The notes: a model not told the origin generated them from the letters alone. Shown: positions 1 through 9,645, numbered from the stretch's first letter. The stretch is 64,000 nt of DNA from Granulicella sp. L46 (GCF_009765785.1 NZ_LMUT01000003.1:297570-361569); one strand, 5' to 3'. Numbers and translations: made by a program.

Positions 1-60
1 ACTCAGCGAGCCGCCCCGACCACCATCGCAGCCGCATCCCCCACCACCCCGCCCCAATAG
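1..60 (+). CDS. possible C-terminal end of a gene entering from the left (partial)
   Basis: Frame 1 is open from the first base to a TAG at 58-60 and reads as an Ala/Thr/Pro-rich tail ending TTPPQ. It would converge on the ATP synthase genes, and a symmetrical terminator lies just beyond it at 82-110. Nineteen residues of low complexity are too few to name a product, so this could be chance. Confidence 0.3.
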   Translation, partial: TQRAAPTTIAAASPTTPPQ

Positions 61-81
61 CTCTCACTCTCTACCAAAGCA

Positions 82-110
82 AAACGGCCTCCGCAAAGCG
101 GAGGCCGTTT
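82..110 (-). terminator. strong hairpin terminator behind atpE
   Basis: Two perfect 13-base complementary arms (82-94 and 98-110, AAACGGCCTCCGC and its complement) are separated by AAA. Read on the minus strand the stem ends in TTTT and lies 43 bases past the atpE stop. The symmetry means it could also end transcription from the left-hand plus-strand gene. Confidence 0.8.
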
Positions 111-152
111 CGTCTTTCCCTACTCTCTACACTCTATCCTCTATCCCCTGTA

Positions 153-467
153 CTACTTCACGTACAGGAAGATAATGACGAACGTAAACAGCGCGAGCGA
201 CTCGATAAACGCGAGTCCAAGAATCAGGAACGTAAAGATACCAGGACGAGCTCCCGGGTTACGTGCCAGCGCCTCGGTAGCCGAAGCCGTCGCCCGACCC
301 TGACCCAGGCCGCAAAGCCCAGCCGCCAGTGCCATGCCGATGCCGGCCGCGATCGGTGTCCATGGGCTGGTCGTCTCACCAGCCGCCTGTGCAAACGCCG
401 GCGTCGCCAAAAGCATCGCCGCCATCGCCATAAATCCATACTTCATCATGCGCAGTGCATTCACCAT
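153..467 (-). CDS. atpE: F0F1 ATP synthase subunit c
   Basis: This is the proteolipid of the proton-translocating ring in the cytoplasmic membrane. The 104-residue product has two hydrophobic hairpin helices. The glycine-rich first helix (GIGMALAAGLCGLGQG) leads to the polar loop ARNPGARPG, and the second helix carries the ion-binding glutamate in FIESLALF. The N-terminal 27 residues (ending ATPAFAQA) look like a cleavable signal sequence, which makes it longer than the usual 70-90-residue subunit. It is the last gene of the atpZ-atpI-atpB-atpE group and is followed by a strong terminator. The F1 genes are not in this window, so the operon is split here, as in many acidobacteria. Confidence 0.95.
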   Translation of the reverse strand: MVNALRMMKYGFMAMAAMLLATPAFAQAAGETTSPWTPIAAGIGMALAAGLCGLGQGRATASATEALARNPGARPGIFTFLILGLAFIESLALFTFVIIFLYVK

Positions 468-597
468 TACAACTCCATGCTCCCATTGATCTCGCCGCCA
501 GTGGGTGGTTGAGGCTCACCGTGCTGGCCCCCTCACGCTGGATCGGCGGTAGTACGCACCACAGGCAGGGAGCACCCGCCCATGGGAATGTCAAAGT

Positions 598-1332
598 CTA
601 ATGCTCGTGTGCCACCGCAAGGCTAAGATAAATAGCCGCCAGCAACATAAACACATACGCCTGGATAACCGCGACGCCCAAATGCAATCCCAGGAACAGC
701 AGTGGCACGCCAATCGGCACCAGCGAGAAGAACGCCAGCGTCAACAAATCGCCCGCGAACATATTGGCGTAGAGACGCACCGTCAGTGAAAGAATACGCG
801 CGCAATGCGAGATGATTTCGATCGGAAGAAGCAACGGATAGAGCCACCACACCGGTCCCAGGAACTGCTTGATATACGCAAAGCCATTCGCCCGTACACC
901 GTGATAGTGATAGTAGATAAACGTGATCAGCGCCAATCCCAGCGGCACCGCCGGGCTCGCTGTCGGCGACTCCAGCCAGGGCGAAAGCAGCCCCATCAAA
1001 TTCGCCAGAAGGATGAACAGCAGGATCACCGTCAGGTAGCCCGTGAACTGCTCAAATCCGTGACCGATAATCTGTTCGGCCTGCCCCGACACAAACTCAT
1101 CCGTCATCTCGGCAAGATGCTGCACCGGACCCGGATTCTCAACGCTCAGGCTCACCCGTACCGCGATGAAATACCCCAGCAGGATAAGGAACACCAGCAG
1201 CTCCATCGCCACCGAATTCGGTATCGGCGCTTCTGGAAAGCGCGGCGTGATGTGCAACAGCGCCAGCAGCTGATCGACGGGGCCAGCCAGGAAGTGATTC
1301 AAAAAACTCGTAAGAAATAATTGAGGAGGCAT
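598..1332 (-). CDS. atpB: F0F1 ATP synthase subunit a
   Basis: This is the membrane subunit that forms the proton half-channels next to the c-ring. It has 244 residues and several long hydrophobic helices. The diagnostic stretch SLTVRLYANMFAGDLL holds the essential channel arginine, and the last helix has the usual polar pattern (GVAVIQAYVFMLL). The length is normal for the family. It lies between atpI (57 bases upstream) and atpE (130 bases downstream), all on the minus strand. That is the normal F0 order apart from subunits b and delta, which are absent here. Confidence 0.96.
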   Translation of the reverse strand: MPPQLFLTSFLNHFLAGPVDQLLALLHITPRFPEAPIPNSVAMELLVFLILLGYFIAVRVSLSVENPGPVQHLAEMTDEFVSGQAEQIIGHGFEQFTGYLTVILLFILLANLMGLLSPWLESPTASPAVPLGLALITFIYYHYHGVRANGFAYIKQFLGPVWWLYPLLLPIEIISHCARILSLTVRLYANMFAGDLLTLAFFSLVPIGVPLLFLGLHLGVAVIQAYVFMLLAAIYLSLAVAHEH

Positions 1333-1389
1333 AGAAAAAATATCGGTCGGCTGCAGTCCCGCAACCCAAGGTTCAAGTTCAAATTCCTG

Positions 1390-1800
1390 CTAGACCGTCC
1401 ATGCTCTGGCCATCTTGATAGCCTCGAACGTGAGCGATGCAATGCCCAATCCGAGTCCCACAGCGAGTGCAATTACGGAACCGTTTAGATACTTAAGACT
1501 AACATAGAGCACCACCAGCGACAGACCCAGCCGCACGAAGAAACCCGTCAGCACCAGCCCCATCGGGCGCCCCGCTCCTCCAGCGTCCATCCGTGCCATC
1601 ACCGCACTCATCAGCCGCATCCACTCCCACAATCCTGACCCCGAAATCGCCGCCCCCACCAGCAGCAGCACCGCACTCCGCCACCCCAGCTTCCACCCCA
1701 CCAGCGCCATCCCCACCAGCGTCAGGACGGCCAGCAGCCGCAGCGTCCGCACCAGCGTCGCCCGCACATCCGCGTCGGTAAATCCTTCCAGCCCCGCCAC
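1390..1800 (-). CDS. AtpI-like ATP synthase accessory membrane protein
   Basis: A 136-residue hydrophobic protein with four predicted membrane segments lies between atpZ and atpB. That is where subunit I sits; AtpI is thought to help c-ring assembly or Mg2+ supply. The frame is open to 1893, but I place the start at the GTG at 1800, which overlaps the atpZ stop codon (TAGTG) and gives translational coupling. The longer version would cover 93 bases of atpZ. Sequence similarity to AtpI is weak by eye, so the call rests on topology and position. Confidence 0.75.
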   Translation of the reverse strand: MAGLEGFTDADVRATLVRTLRLLAVLTLVGMALVGWKLGWRSAVLLLVGAAISGSGLWEWMRLMSAVMARMDAGGAGRPMGLVLTGFFVRLGLSLVVLYVSLKYLNGSVIALAVGLGLGIASLTFEAIKMARAWTV

Positions 1801-2045
1801 TACTCGTCCCTCTTCATCTGCTTCGACGCCGCCCGATAAATCTGCACAAACCCAGCTGTTGCCCCCAGCAGAATCCCCGTCACGCCAATCCACCCAGTAT
1901 GAAAATGCTTATCCAGCGCCGCCCCACCCACTCCCCCAATCAAGCAAGCCGCCGGCAGCACCAGCGCCAGCTGAATCATCGACTCAGCCTTCACCAGGTC
2001 CCCAAGCGACCCGCCCTTCTTCCCGTCCTGTCCGTCATCCGCCAT
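1800..2045 (-). CDS. atpZ: AtpZ/AtpI small ATP synthase-associated protein
   Basis: This 81-residue protein has two transmembrane helices (about residues 22-42 and 50-70). A charged, glycine-rich N-terminus (DDGQDGKKGGSLGDL) and the pattern GGVGGAALDKHFHTG...GILLGATAGF are typical of the AtpZ/DUF3153-type protein that opens many ATP synthase operons. AtpZ proteins are reported to act with AtpI in Mg2+/Ca2+ transport or c-ring assembly. It is the first gene of this F0 cluster, and its stop overlaps the next start by one base. Confidence 0.8.
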   Translation of the reverse strand: MADDGQDGKKGGSLGDLVKAESMIQLALVLPAACLIGGVGGAALDKHFHTGWIGVTGILLGATAGFVQIYRAASKQMKRDE

Positions 2046-2071
2046 CGTGACTTTCCTGCACCTCGCGAACC

Positions 2072-2121
2072 ACCCTCTACACTCTACCCTCTACCCTCTA
2101 TCCTCTGCTCTTCTCCCTCTA
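2072..2121. repeat. pyrimidine-rich 7-base tandem repeat
   Basis: The gap between the divergent atpZ and lysS genes contains degenerate copies of CTCTAYM/CCCTCTA in tandem for about 50 bases. A similar run (CTCTACACTCTATCCTCTAT) lies at 126-145 on the other side of the F0 genes, so the cluster is bracketed by related low-complexity tracts. The tract sits where the promoters of both genes should be, but I see no clear -10/-35 pair in it. Confidence 0.6.
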
Positions 2122-2160
2122 TACTGAAGCCTCGACATCCAACCTGAAACGAGCCGCATC

Positions 2161-3939
2161 GTGCCCCAGTACGACAGCCAATTCGAAGAAAACCTCTATC
2201 AGCTTCGCCGCGAAAAGCTCGACCAGATCGCCGCCCTCGCCCGCGCCGCCAACCCCTCGCTCTCGGACTACGAAGCCAAGTACCCCAACTGCTTCCTCTC
2301 CACCGCCTCTGTCCCCGAACTCCGCGCCCTCGGCGAAAATCTCTCCGCCGAAGACCTCGAGCGCATGCACATCGAAGCCGCCGTCGCCGGCCGCATCATG
2401 GCCATCCGCGTCCAGGGCAAGGCCGGCTTCGCGCAGATCCAACAGCACGGCCAGCGCCTCCAGATCTACGTACGCAAAGACGACGTGGGTGAAGATCTCT
2501 TCAACCTCTACAAGCTCCTCGACCTCGGCGACCACATCGGCGTCCGCGGCTACCTCATGCGCACCCGCACCGGCGAGCTCACCCTCCACGCCGCACCCAT
2601 CAAGCTCGAGCACCACGAGTCCAAACCCGCCATTACCTTCCTCTCCAAGGCCATGCTCGCCTTGCCCGACAAGTACCACGGCCTCGAAGACATCGAGATC
2701 CGCTACCGCCAGCGCTACGCCGACCTCTTCACCAACCCCGAAGTCCGCGAAGTCTTCGTCAAGCGCGCCCACATCCTCCGCTCCGTTCGCCACTACTTCG
2801 ACACCCACGGGTACCTGGAAGTCGAAACCCCCATGCTCCACACCATCGCCGGCGGAGCCACCGCGCGCACCTTCACCACCCACCACAACGCCGAAGACAT
2901 GGAGCTCACCCTCCGCATCGCACCCGAGCTGCACCTCAAGCGCCTCGTCGTCGGCGGCCTCGATCGCGTCTACGAGATCAATCGCAACTTCCGCAACGAG
3001 GGCATCGACCGCACCCACAATCCCGAGTTCACCATGCTCGAGTTCTACCAGGCCTACGCCAACTACCACGACCTCATGGCCCTCACGCAAGACCTCATCA
3101 TCAACGTCGCGAAGGAAGTGAACGGCACCACCATCACCCACTTCAATGGCAACGAGATTGACCTAAGCAAGTGGACCCGCCTCTCCATGCGCGAAGCCAT
3201 CCTCAAGTGGTGGCCAGAAGAAGCGCACGTCCCCACCGACGGCATCTTCACCGACCTCAGCCTCGCCATGCCGGCCATCTTCAGCCTTTACATGTACTAC
3301 AACAGTCCCACGCAGGATGAGGACGACGTGCTCACTTCGCAAGCTCCCGAAGAGCGAAAAGAAGCAGCCAACAAAGCGGCCGCCCTCTGGCCCGCATACA
3401 AGCAGGCCGAGCCCATCTATATGCAAGCCCTCGAAGATCCCGCAGGCACGAAGGAACTTGCCTGCGCGGCCCTCGGCAAACTAATCGCCGGCGTCTTCGA
3501 AGCCCTCGCCGAAGAGCACCTCATCCAACCCACCATCATCTACGACTTCCCCCTCGCCGTCTCGCCCCTCTCCAAGATCAAACCCGACGAACCCGACTGG
3601 GTCGAGCGCTTCGAGTTTTACATCGGCGGCTTCGAACTCGGCAACGCTTTCTCTGAGCTCAACGACCCCGACGACCAGCTCCGCCGTTTCCAGTCCCAAC
3701 TAGACGACCGCAAGCGCGGCGACATCGAAGCCATGGCGGAAGTCGACTACGACTACGTCCGCGCCCTCGGCTACGGCCTCCCCCCCACCGCAGGCGAAGG
3801 CATCGGCATCGACCGCCTCACCATGATCCTCACCGGCTCCCGCACCATCCGCGACGTAATCATCTTCCCCCTCATGCGCCCCCAAAGGCCCTCCTCCGAA
3901 CCCAACCCCAACCACCCCCACGGCGAATCAGCCGAGTAG
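2161..3939 (+). CDS. lysS: lysyl-tRNA synthetase, class II
   Basis: It charges tRNA-Lys in the cytoplasm. An N-terminal OB-fold anticodon-binding domain (about residues 65-160) is followed by a class II catalytic domain. Motif 2 is FRNEGIDRTHNPEF (near residue 277) and motif 3 is GEGIGIDRLTMILTG (near residue 545). The start is a GTG at 2161, because no upstream ATG exists and the first internal ATG would remove part of the OB-fold region. At 592 residues it exceeds the roughly 500 of most bacterial enzymes. The excess is an insertion of about 70-90 residues in the catalytic domain (about 380-455), rich in Glu, Ala and Lys. Confidence 0.97.
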   Translation: MPQYDSQFEENLYQLRREKLDQIAALARAANPSLSDYEAKYPNCFLSTASVPELRALGENLSAEDLERMHIEAAVAGRIMAIRVQGKAGFAQIQQHGQRLQIYVRKDDVGEDLFNLYKLLDLGDHIGVRGYLMRTRTGELTLHAAPIKLEHHESKPAITFLSKAMLALPDKYHGLEDIEIRYRQRYADLFTNPEVREVFVKRAHILRSVRHYFDTHGYLEVETPMLHTIAGGATARTFTTHHNAEDMELTLRIAPELHLKRLVVGGLDRVYEINRNFRNEGIDRTHNPEFTMLEFYQAYANYHDLMALTQDLIINVAKEVNGTTITHFNGNEIDLSKWTRLSMREAILKWWPEEAHVPTDGIFTDLSLAMPAIFSLYMYYNSPTQDEDDVLTSQAPEERKEAANKAAALWPAYKQAEPIYMQALEDPAGTKELACAALGKLIAGVFEALAEEHLIQPTIIYDFPLAVSPLSKIKPDEPDWVERFEFYIGGFELGNAFSELNDPDDQLRRFQSQLDDRKRGDIEAMAEVDYDYVRALGYGLPPTAGEGIGIDRLTMILTGSRTIRDVIIFPLMRPQRPSSEPNPNHPHGESAE

Positions 3940-3969
3940 CGCCACCACAACGAAGAGCACACCACAACC

Positions 3970-4175
3970 CTGTCATCATGAGTGAAGCGCAGCGAAGCCG
4001 AAGGACCCCGAAGGTCTTCGTCTCACCACCGCCGCCAGCACCTTTCTCACCTCTCTTCACCGGGTGCCCCATCTTCGCGACGGCCTTATCGTCGCTAAGG
4101 CGGGTCGCCAACAACATCCGTCGGAGCCGCAGAACCGGTGCCCCATTCATGATGGCCTCATCGTCATGAGTGGGC
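3970..4175. repeat. intergenic REP-like repeat block
   Basis: The gap between lysS and the next gene holds two related hairpin units starting GGGTGCCCCAT (from about 4060) and GGTGCCCCATTCATGA (from about 4138). In the second, CATTCATGA pairs imperfectly with TCATGAGTG. A variant of the 'GTCATCCTGAG-GAAGC' element, also seen at 7311 and 7524, precedes them at 3972. These look like dispersed non-coding repeats. Any open frame running through them is probably spurious. Confidence 0.6.
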
Positions 4176-4201
4176 CGACGACCATCCCTATCGGAGCCCA
4201 C

Positions 4202-5110
4202 ATGAAAACCCTCCTCCTAACCCTCGCCCTAACCCTCCCCATCGCCGCGCAAACCCCCATGCCCATCATCCCTCCCACAGGCCACGTCCACACCCCTGAC
4301 GTCGACCTCGCCTACTGGATCTACGGCGCCCCGCAACCAACCATCCCCATCTTCGCCGTCAACGGAGGCCCCGGCCTCTCCCACATCTACATGGTCCAGA
4401 ACGACGTCTGGCAGCGCCTCTCCCAACACCGCCAGGTCATCTTCTACGACCAGCGCGGCACCGGAGCCTCGCCCCTCACCAACCCCTCCGCTCCGCAAAC
4501 CATGGAAGCCCAGGTAGCCGACCTCGACGCCGTCCGCGACCACCTCCACCTCGCCAAAATCGATCTCTGCGGCGATTCCTACGGCGGCCTCCTCGTCATC
4601 GCCTACGCCGCCGCCCACCCCGAGCATGTCCACCAACTCATCATCTCCGACGGCCTCGCCTCCTACGAAAGCATCGTCCACCTCTTCCCTCAAGTCTTCC
4701 CCGACAAACTAGAAGCCCAGGCAGCAGCAACCAAAACTTCCACCGCAACACCCGAAGCCCAGGCCCAGCAAGGCCTCCGCGACCACTTCGGCATGATCTT
4801 CTACAGTCCCGAGAAGATGACCCGCTACATGGCCAACGCCCCCGACCTCGGCTTCTCTCCCGCCACCAGCGAAGCCATCGCCAAAGCCAACCCCCACGTC
4901 GACTACACCGCAGCCCTAGCAAAATTCAACTTCTCCACGCTAGTCATCAACGGCCGCTACGACATGAACGTAGCCCCGCTGACCGCCTACCGCATGTACA
5001 AAGCCATCCCCAACGCCAAGCTAGTAATCTTCGAACAAAGCGGCCACCTACCCTCTTACGAAGAACCCGAAAAATACCTCCAGGTCCTAACCGACTTCCT
5101 CAACAACTAG
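4202..5110 (+). CDS. secreted alpha/beta hydrolase, proline iminopeptidase-like
   Basis: A 302-residue alpha/beta-hydrolase-fold enzyme of peptidase family S33 type, likely cleaving N-terminal residues (often proline) from short peptides. Motifs in order are the oxyanion-hole HGGPG-like NGGPG (near 54), DQRGTGAS, the nucleophile elbow GDSYGG (Ser about 126), an acid in NGRYDMNVAP and the final histidine in QSGHLPSYEEP. The frame is open from 4064, but I choose the ATG at 4202. It gives a clean signal peptide (MKTLLLTLALTLPIAAQ) and avoids the repeat block upstream. Export to the periplasm is inferred from that signal. Confidence 0.85.
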   Translation: MKTLLLTLALTLPIAAQTPMPIIPPTGHVHTPDVDLAYWIYGAPQPTIPIFAVNGGPGLSHIYMVQNDVWQRLSQHRQVIFYDQRGTGASPLTNPSAPQTMEAQVADLDAVRDHLHLAKIDLCGDSYGGLLVIAYAAAHPEHVHQLIISDGLASYESIVHLFPQVFPDKLEAQAAATKTSTATPEAQAQQGLRDHFGMIFYSPEKMTRYMANAPDLGFSPATSEAIAKANPHVDYTAALAKFNFSTLVINGRYDMNVAPLTAYRMYKAIPNAKLVIFEQSGHLPSYEEPEKYLQVLTDFLNN

Positions 5111-5133
5111 GTCGCATCAGCCCCGCCACGAAC

Positions 5134-5205
5134 AGGTACCCCCAGGCTTCAGCCTCGGGTCTTACAGGCCAATTGAGACTCGGGCTTTAGCCCTACGGTA
5201 TGCCT
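5134..5205. repeat. double-hairpin REP-like element
   Basis: The sequence starting AGGTACCCCCAGGCTTCAG continues to GGGCTTTAGCCCTACGG. It contains two small stem-loops (AGGC-TTCA-GCCT and GGGC-TTTA-GCCC). The same arrangement, with better paired stems, is at 9304-9375 behind malate synthase, so this is a dispersed repeat. It may also end transcription of the hydrolase gene. Confidence 0.65.
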
Positions 5206-5249
5206 CCTATCTACACCACCTAACCCCGCACCACCACCACAAACACACT

Positions 5250-6317
5250 TCAACGTCCAATCACCCCTGCCACAATCCCCAAACCCTCTTCCACCCGCGA
5301 CCGCTCCACCTCACCCCCCATTCCAATCCGCAATGCCCGAGGCACCTCCACCCCCGGCGCAGTAAACCCGGCAGCTCCACTCACCATCACCCCACGCTCC
5401 AAACAAACTCGCTGCGCCTCAACCGCCGTCAATCCCTCCGGCAGTGACACCCAAAGATGCCACGCGGATCGAGCACCAACCCCTACCGCCCCGCCGAAAA
5501 TCTCCCGTCCCAAAGCATTCCGCCACGCGCCCTCCACCAGCTTCGCCGCGATCACACGCTCCAGCGTTCCGTCCTCAATCAGTTCTACCGCCGCCGTGTT
5601 GTGCGCCAGCGAAGTCCCAGTCGTCGTATTCCTGATCACGTTCTCCATCCCACCCACAAATCGCTCCGGGCACACCACAAACCCCGTCCTCGTCGCCGGC
5701 GCATAGCTCTTGCTCAGCCCGCGTACATAGAACGTCCGCTCCGGCGCCAGCATGGCATAGTTCGCCGCCGCATCCGGCTCCATAAACCCATAAGCATCAT
5801 CCTCGATGAGGATCAGATCAAACTCTCTCGCAATCTCCACGATCGCTTTACGCCGTTCCAGCCCCGCCACAATCCCCAGCGGATTATGCACTGTCGGCAT
5901 CAAAAACACACCCGAGACCTCCTCCCGCTCACACGCCTCGCGCAGCGCCTCAGGCTTCATTCCCTCGCCATCAAAGGCACAACTCACCACCTTGATCCCG
6001 AGCATCTGCCCCTGCTCCAGCATCGCGGTATACGTGATCTCCTCCACCGCGACGGCCTTTCCCCCCAGGCCCGCAACAAGCAGAGACACCAGCGTCCCAT
6101 GATGTCCGCCGCACACAATCCACGCGCGCTCCGGCTCAACGCCCAGCCACTTCGCCGCACGCACGCGTAACTCCGCATCGCCGCCGCGAAACGAAGGTCG
6201 CATCAACCGTGCGTCGTCCACCGCCAACTCATCCACCGCTCGTCGCAGATATCCCTGCCACTCCGCCCCCTGCTCCGCAAACAAAGGAAAGTTCCAAACC
6301 AGATCAATCATCCCCAC
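5250..6317 (-). CDS. PLP-dependent aminotransferase, MocR-like but without HTH
   Basis: A fold-type I aminotransferase of 355 residues. The PLP lysine is K203 in GLSKSYAPATR. N145 (PTVHNPLG), D173/Y176 (IEDDAYG) and the C-terminal arginine in ALRIGMGG complete the cofactor and carboxylate sites. The N-terminal phrase MIDLVWNFP...EQ resembles the linker-to-catalytic junction of MocR/GntR fusion regulators, yet no winged-helix domain precedes it. Only 115 bases separate it from the divergent ymdB gene. The GTG at 6317 has AAGGA eight bases upstream. It is either a free-standing enzyme or a MocR relic; the substrate is unknown. Confidence 0.85.
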   Translation of the reverse strand: MGMIDLVWNFPLFAEQGAEWQGYLRRAVDELAVDDARLMRPSFRGGDAELRVRAAKWLGVEPERAWIVCGGHHGTLVSLLVAGLGGKAVAVEEITYTAMLEQGQMLGIKVVSCAFDGEGMKPEALREACEREEVSGVFLMPTVHNPLGIVAGLERRKAIVEIAREFDLILIEDDAYGFMEPDAAANYAMLAPERTFYVRGLSKSYAPATRTGFVVCPERFVGGMENVIRNTTTGTSLAHNTAAVELIEDGTLERVIAAKLVEGAWRNALGREIFGGAVGVGARSAWHLWVSLPEGLTAVEAQRVCLERGVMVSGAAGFTAPGVEVPRALRIGMGGEVERSRVEEGLGIVAGVIGR

Positions 6318-6432
6318 AGTCTAAGTCCTTCCTCCGCATCTTTCCCACAGTTTCCCTTCGCGAAACTTTGCGCTTTCTTTCGCGCCCTTTGCGTCAAGGC
6401 TTTTCCCCGCCCGTACGCGCTAAAATCCATAA

Positions 6433-7239
6433 GTGAACATTCTCTTCGTCGGCGACGTCTTCGGATCGCCCGGCCGCCACATCGTACGCGAGCACCTCCC
6501 CCACGTCCTCGAAACCCACGCCGTCGACCTCCTCATCATCAACGGCGAAAACTCCGCCGGCGGCTTCGGCATCACCCCCTCCATCGCCGAAGAACTCTTC
6601 GACCTAGGCGCCCACGTCATCACCACCGGCAACCACATCTGGGACAAAAAAGAGATCGTCGAATACATGACCGTCCCTGCCAACTCCCACGTCCGCGGCC
6701 GCCGCGTCCTCCGCCCCGCCAACTTCGCCCATGGCACGCCCGGCTTCGGCCTCTACGAAGGCGAGCTAGGCAACGGCACCAAGTACGCCGTCATGAATAT
6801 GCAAGGCCGCGTCTTCATGGCCAGCTCCGACGACCCCTTCCGCAAAGCCGACGAGCTCCTCACCATGATCGAACGCAACACCAACGCGAAGGTCATCCTG
6901 CTCGACTTCCACGCCGAAGCCACCAGCGAAAAAGCCGCCCTCGGTTGGTATCTCGACGGCCGCGTCACCGCCGTCCTCGGCACCCACACCCACGTCCCCA
7001 CCGCCGACGAGCGCCTCCTCCACCACGGCACCGCCTATCAAACCGACGTCGGCATGTCCGGCCCCTTCGACTCCATCATCGGCGTAGAAACCGAGCTAGT
7101 CCTCAAGCGTTTCCTCACAGGCATGCCCGGCAAATTCGAAGCCGCCAAAGGCAACCCAAAAATGTGCGCCACCCTGATCTCCTGCGACGGTGCCACCGGC
7201 CGAGCCCACCACATCCAGCGCATCATGCTAGGCGAATAG
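6433..7239 (+). CDS. ymdB: YmdB-family metallophosphoesterase
   Basis: The product matches the YmdB/TIGR00282 family, a dinuclear-metal phosphodiesterase active on 2',3'-cyclic nucleotides and able to influence RNA turnover and biofilm formation in Bacillus. The 268 residues carry the family metal ligands in order: FVGDVFGSPGR (D8), INGENSAGG, TTGNHIWD and GTHTHVPTAD. The length is normal. It starts at a GTG (6433). It is a single gene, divergent from the aminotransferase, and is followed by a repeat-rich gap. Confidence 0.93.
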   Translation: MNILFVGDVFGSPGRHIVREHLPHVLETHAVDLLIINGENSAGGFGITPSIAEELFDLGAHVITTGNHIWDKKEIVEYMTVPANSHVRGRRVLRPANFAHGTPGFGLYEGELGNGTKYAVMNMQGRVFMASSDDPFRKADELLTMIERNTNAKVILLDFHAEATSEKAALGWYLDGRVTAVLGTHTHVPTADERLLHHGTAYQTDVGMSGPFDSIIGVETELVLKRFLTGMPGKFEAAKGNPKMCATLISCDGATGRAHHIQRIMLGE

Positions 7240-7685
7240 CACCCACCCGTCCGTTTGCCGTCGCTGGGACCGTTGCCGTTGTTGCCTTTGCTATTGTTTG
7301 TTTTCGCCGTCATCCTGAGCGAAGCGAAGGATCCCTGTATTGGCTGTTGCTGTTGCACTTGCCTTTGCAGTTGCACTTGCCTTTGCACTTGCACTTGCAT
7401 TTGCATTTGCATTTGCATTTGCATTTGCATTTGCACTTGCACTTGCACTTGCCTTTGCACTTGCATTTGCCTTTGCACTTGCATTTGCCTTTGCACCTGT
7501 ACTTGCATTTGCATTTCTGGCTGTCATTCCGAGCGCAGCGAGGAACCTGCTGTCTCCCGTTCTTGCCCTTGCTAGAAGCTAAAAGCTAGCAACCCCAACC
7601 GCTAGCACGATTCATCCCACCTCCAAATCCAACGCCCCCTTCTCCCGCGCGCCGTACACTTAACCACACGCCGAAAGGATCGCCC
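7240..7685. repeat. composite repeat with TTGCNN hexamer microsatellite
   Basis: This gap holds no convincing gene. From about 7345 to 7517 runs a tandem array of TTGCAC/TTGCAT/TTGCCT hexamers, close to thirty copies. On the left it is flanked by GTCATCCTGAGCGAAGCG (from 7311) and on the right by CTGTCATTCCGAGCGCAGCG (from 7522). Because the period is 6, several frames on both strands stay open and give artificial Ala/Phe/Leu or Gln/Met/Val repeats. A shorter relative of the same composite is at 17,890. Confidence 0.85.
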
Positions 7686-9303
<1,618 letters not shown>

Positions 9304-9323
<20 letters not shown>

Positions 9324-9375
9324 GCTCGGGTCTCAAAGGCTTACACGAAGTTGGGGCTTTAGCCCCGAGGTTTGC
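9304..9375. repeat. double-hairpin REP-like element overlapping the aceB stop
   Basis: A perfect 8-bp stem with TTTA loop (CCCGAGCC 9311-9318, GGCTCGGG 9323-9330) is followed by GGGGC-TTTA-GCCCC. It matches the element at 5134-5205 in order and spacing. The first hairpin contains the malate synthase stop codon. It may serve as a transcription terminator for aceB. Confidence 0.75.
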
Positions 9376-9435
9376 TCACCCCACTTTGCGCCCGGCTGGT
9401 CCACTGCCCTCACACCCTGAAGCAGCTACCGTAGC

Positions 9436-9645
9436 TCACTGCGCGATCCACGCCCAGAACGCCACGATGGACCCCACCGTAAACACCAGCAGCGAAAACC
9501 AAAGCCACCCTCGCCTCTGATCCATGCGATCTCTCTCCCGCAATTGCTCAGAGTATCGATGCGAATCCATCAGCACGTCATCAAGCCCGTAGACCTTCGA
9601 TCCGCCGCCACCAGCCATTGATTCCCTGTTCGCAACCATATCCAT
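9436..9645 (-). CDS. small single-pass membrane protein of unknown function
   Basis: A 69-residue product with a charged soluble N-terminal part (SHRYSEQLRERDRMDQRRG) and one C-terminal hydrophobic helix (WLWFSLLVFTVGSIVAFWAWIA). The positive residues before the helix suggest that the N-terminus stays in the cytoplasm. I do not recognise a family. The helix composition is convincing, and the neighbouring frame on the other strand is only the tail of a repeat. Confidence 0.5.
   Translation of the reverse strand: MDMVANRESMAGGGGSKVYGLDDVLMDSHRYSEQLRERDRMDQRRGWLWFSLLVFTVGSIVAFWAWIAQ

Noticed and set aside
153-467. Na+-specific c-subunit
   Set aside because: The Glu-Ser pair is present but the Gln and Thr/Tyr ligands of known Na+ rings are not obvious, so ion specificity cannot be claimed.
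2119-3141. 340-codon open frame on the minus strand inside lysS, and similar frames in ligD (12501-13397)
   Set aside because: Val/Gly/Glu-biased translation is typical of the antisense of GC-rich genes; the plus strand encodes clear LysS and LigD motifs.
7345-7517. Hexamer array considered as a CRISPR or VNTR-coded antigen
   Set aside because: The units are 6 bases with no spacers and no cas genes; it is a microsatellite.
7038-7582. Long open frames (Gln/Met/Val, Ala/Phe/Leu, Leu/His) across the hexamer array
   Set aside because: They arise from the period-6 repeat on both strands and have no non-repetitive domain.
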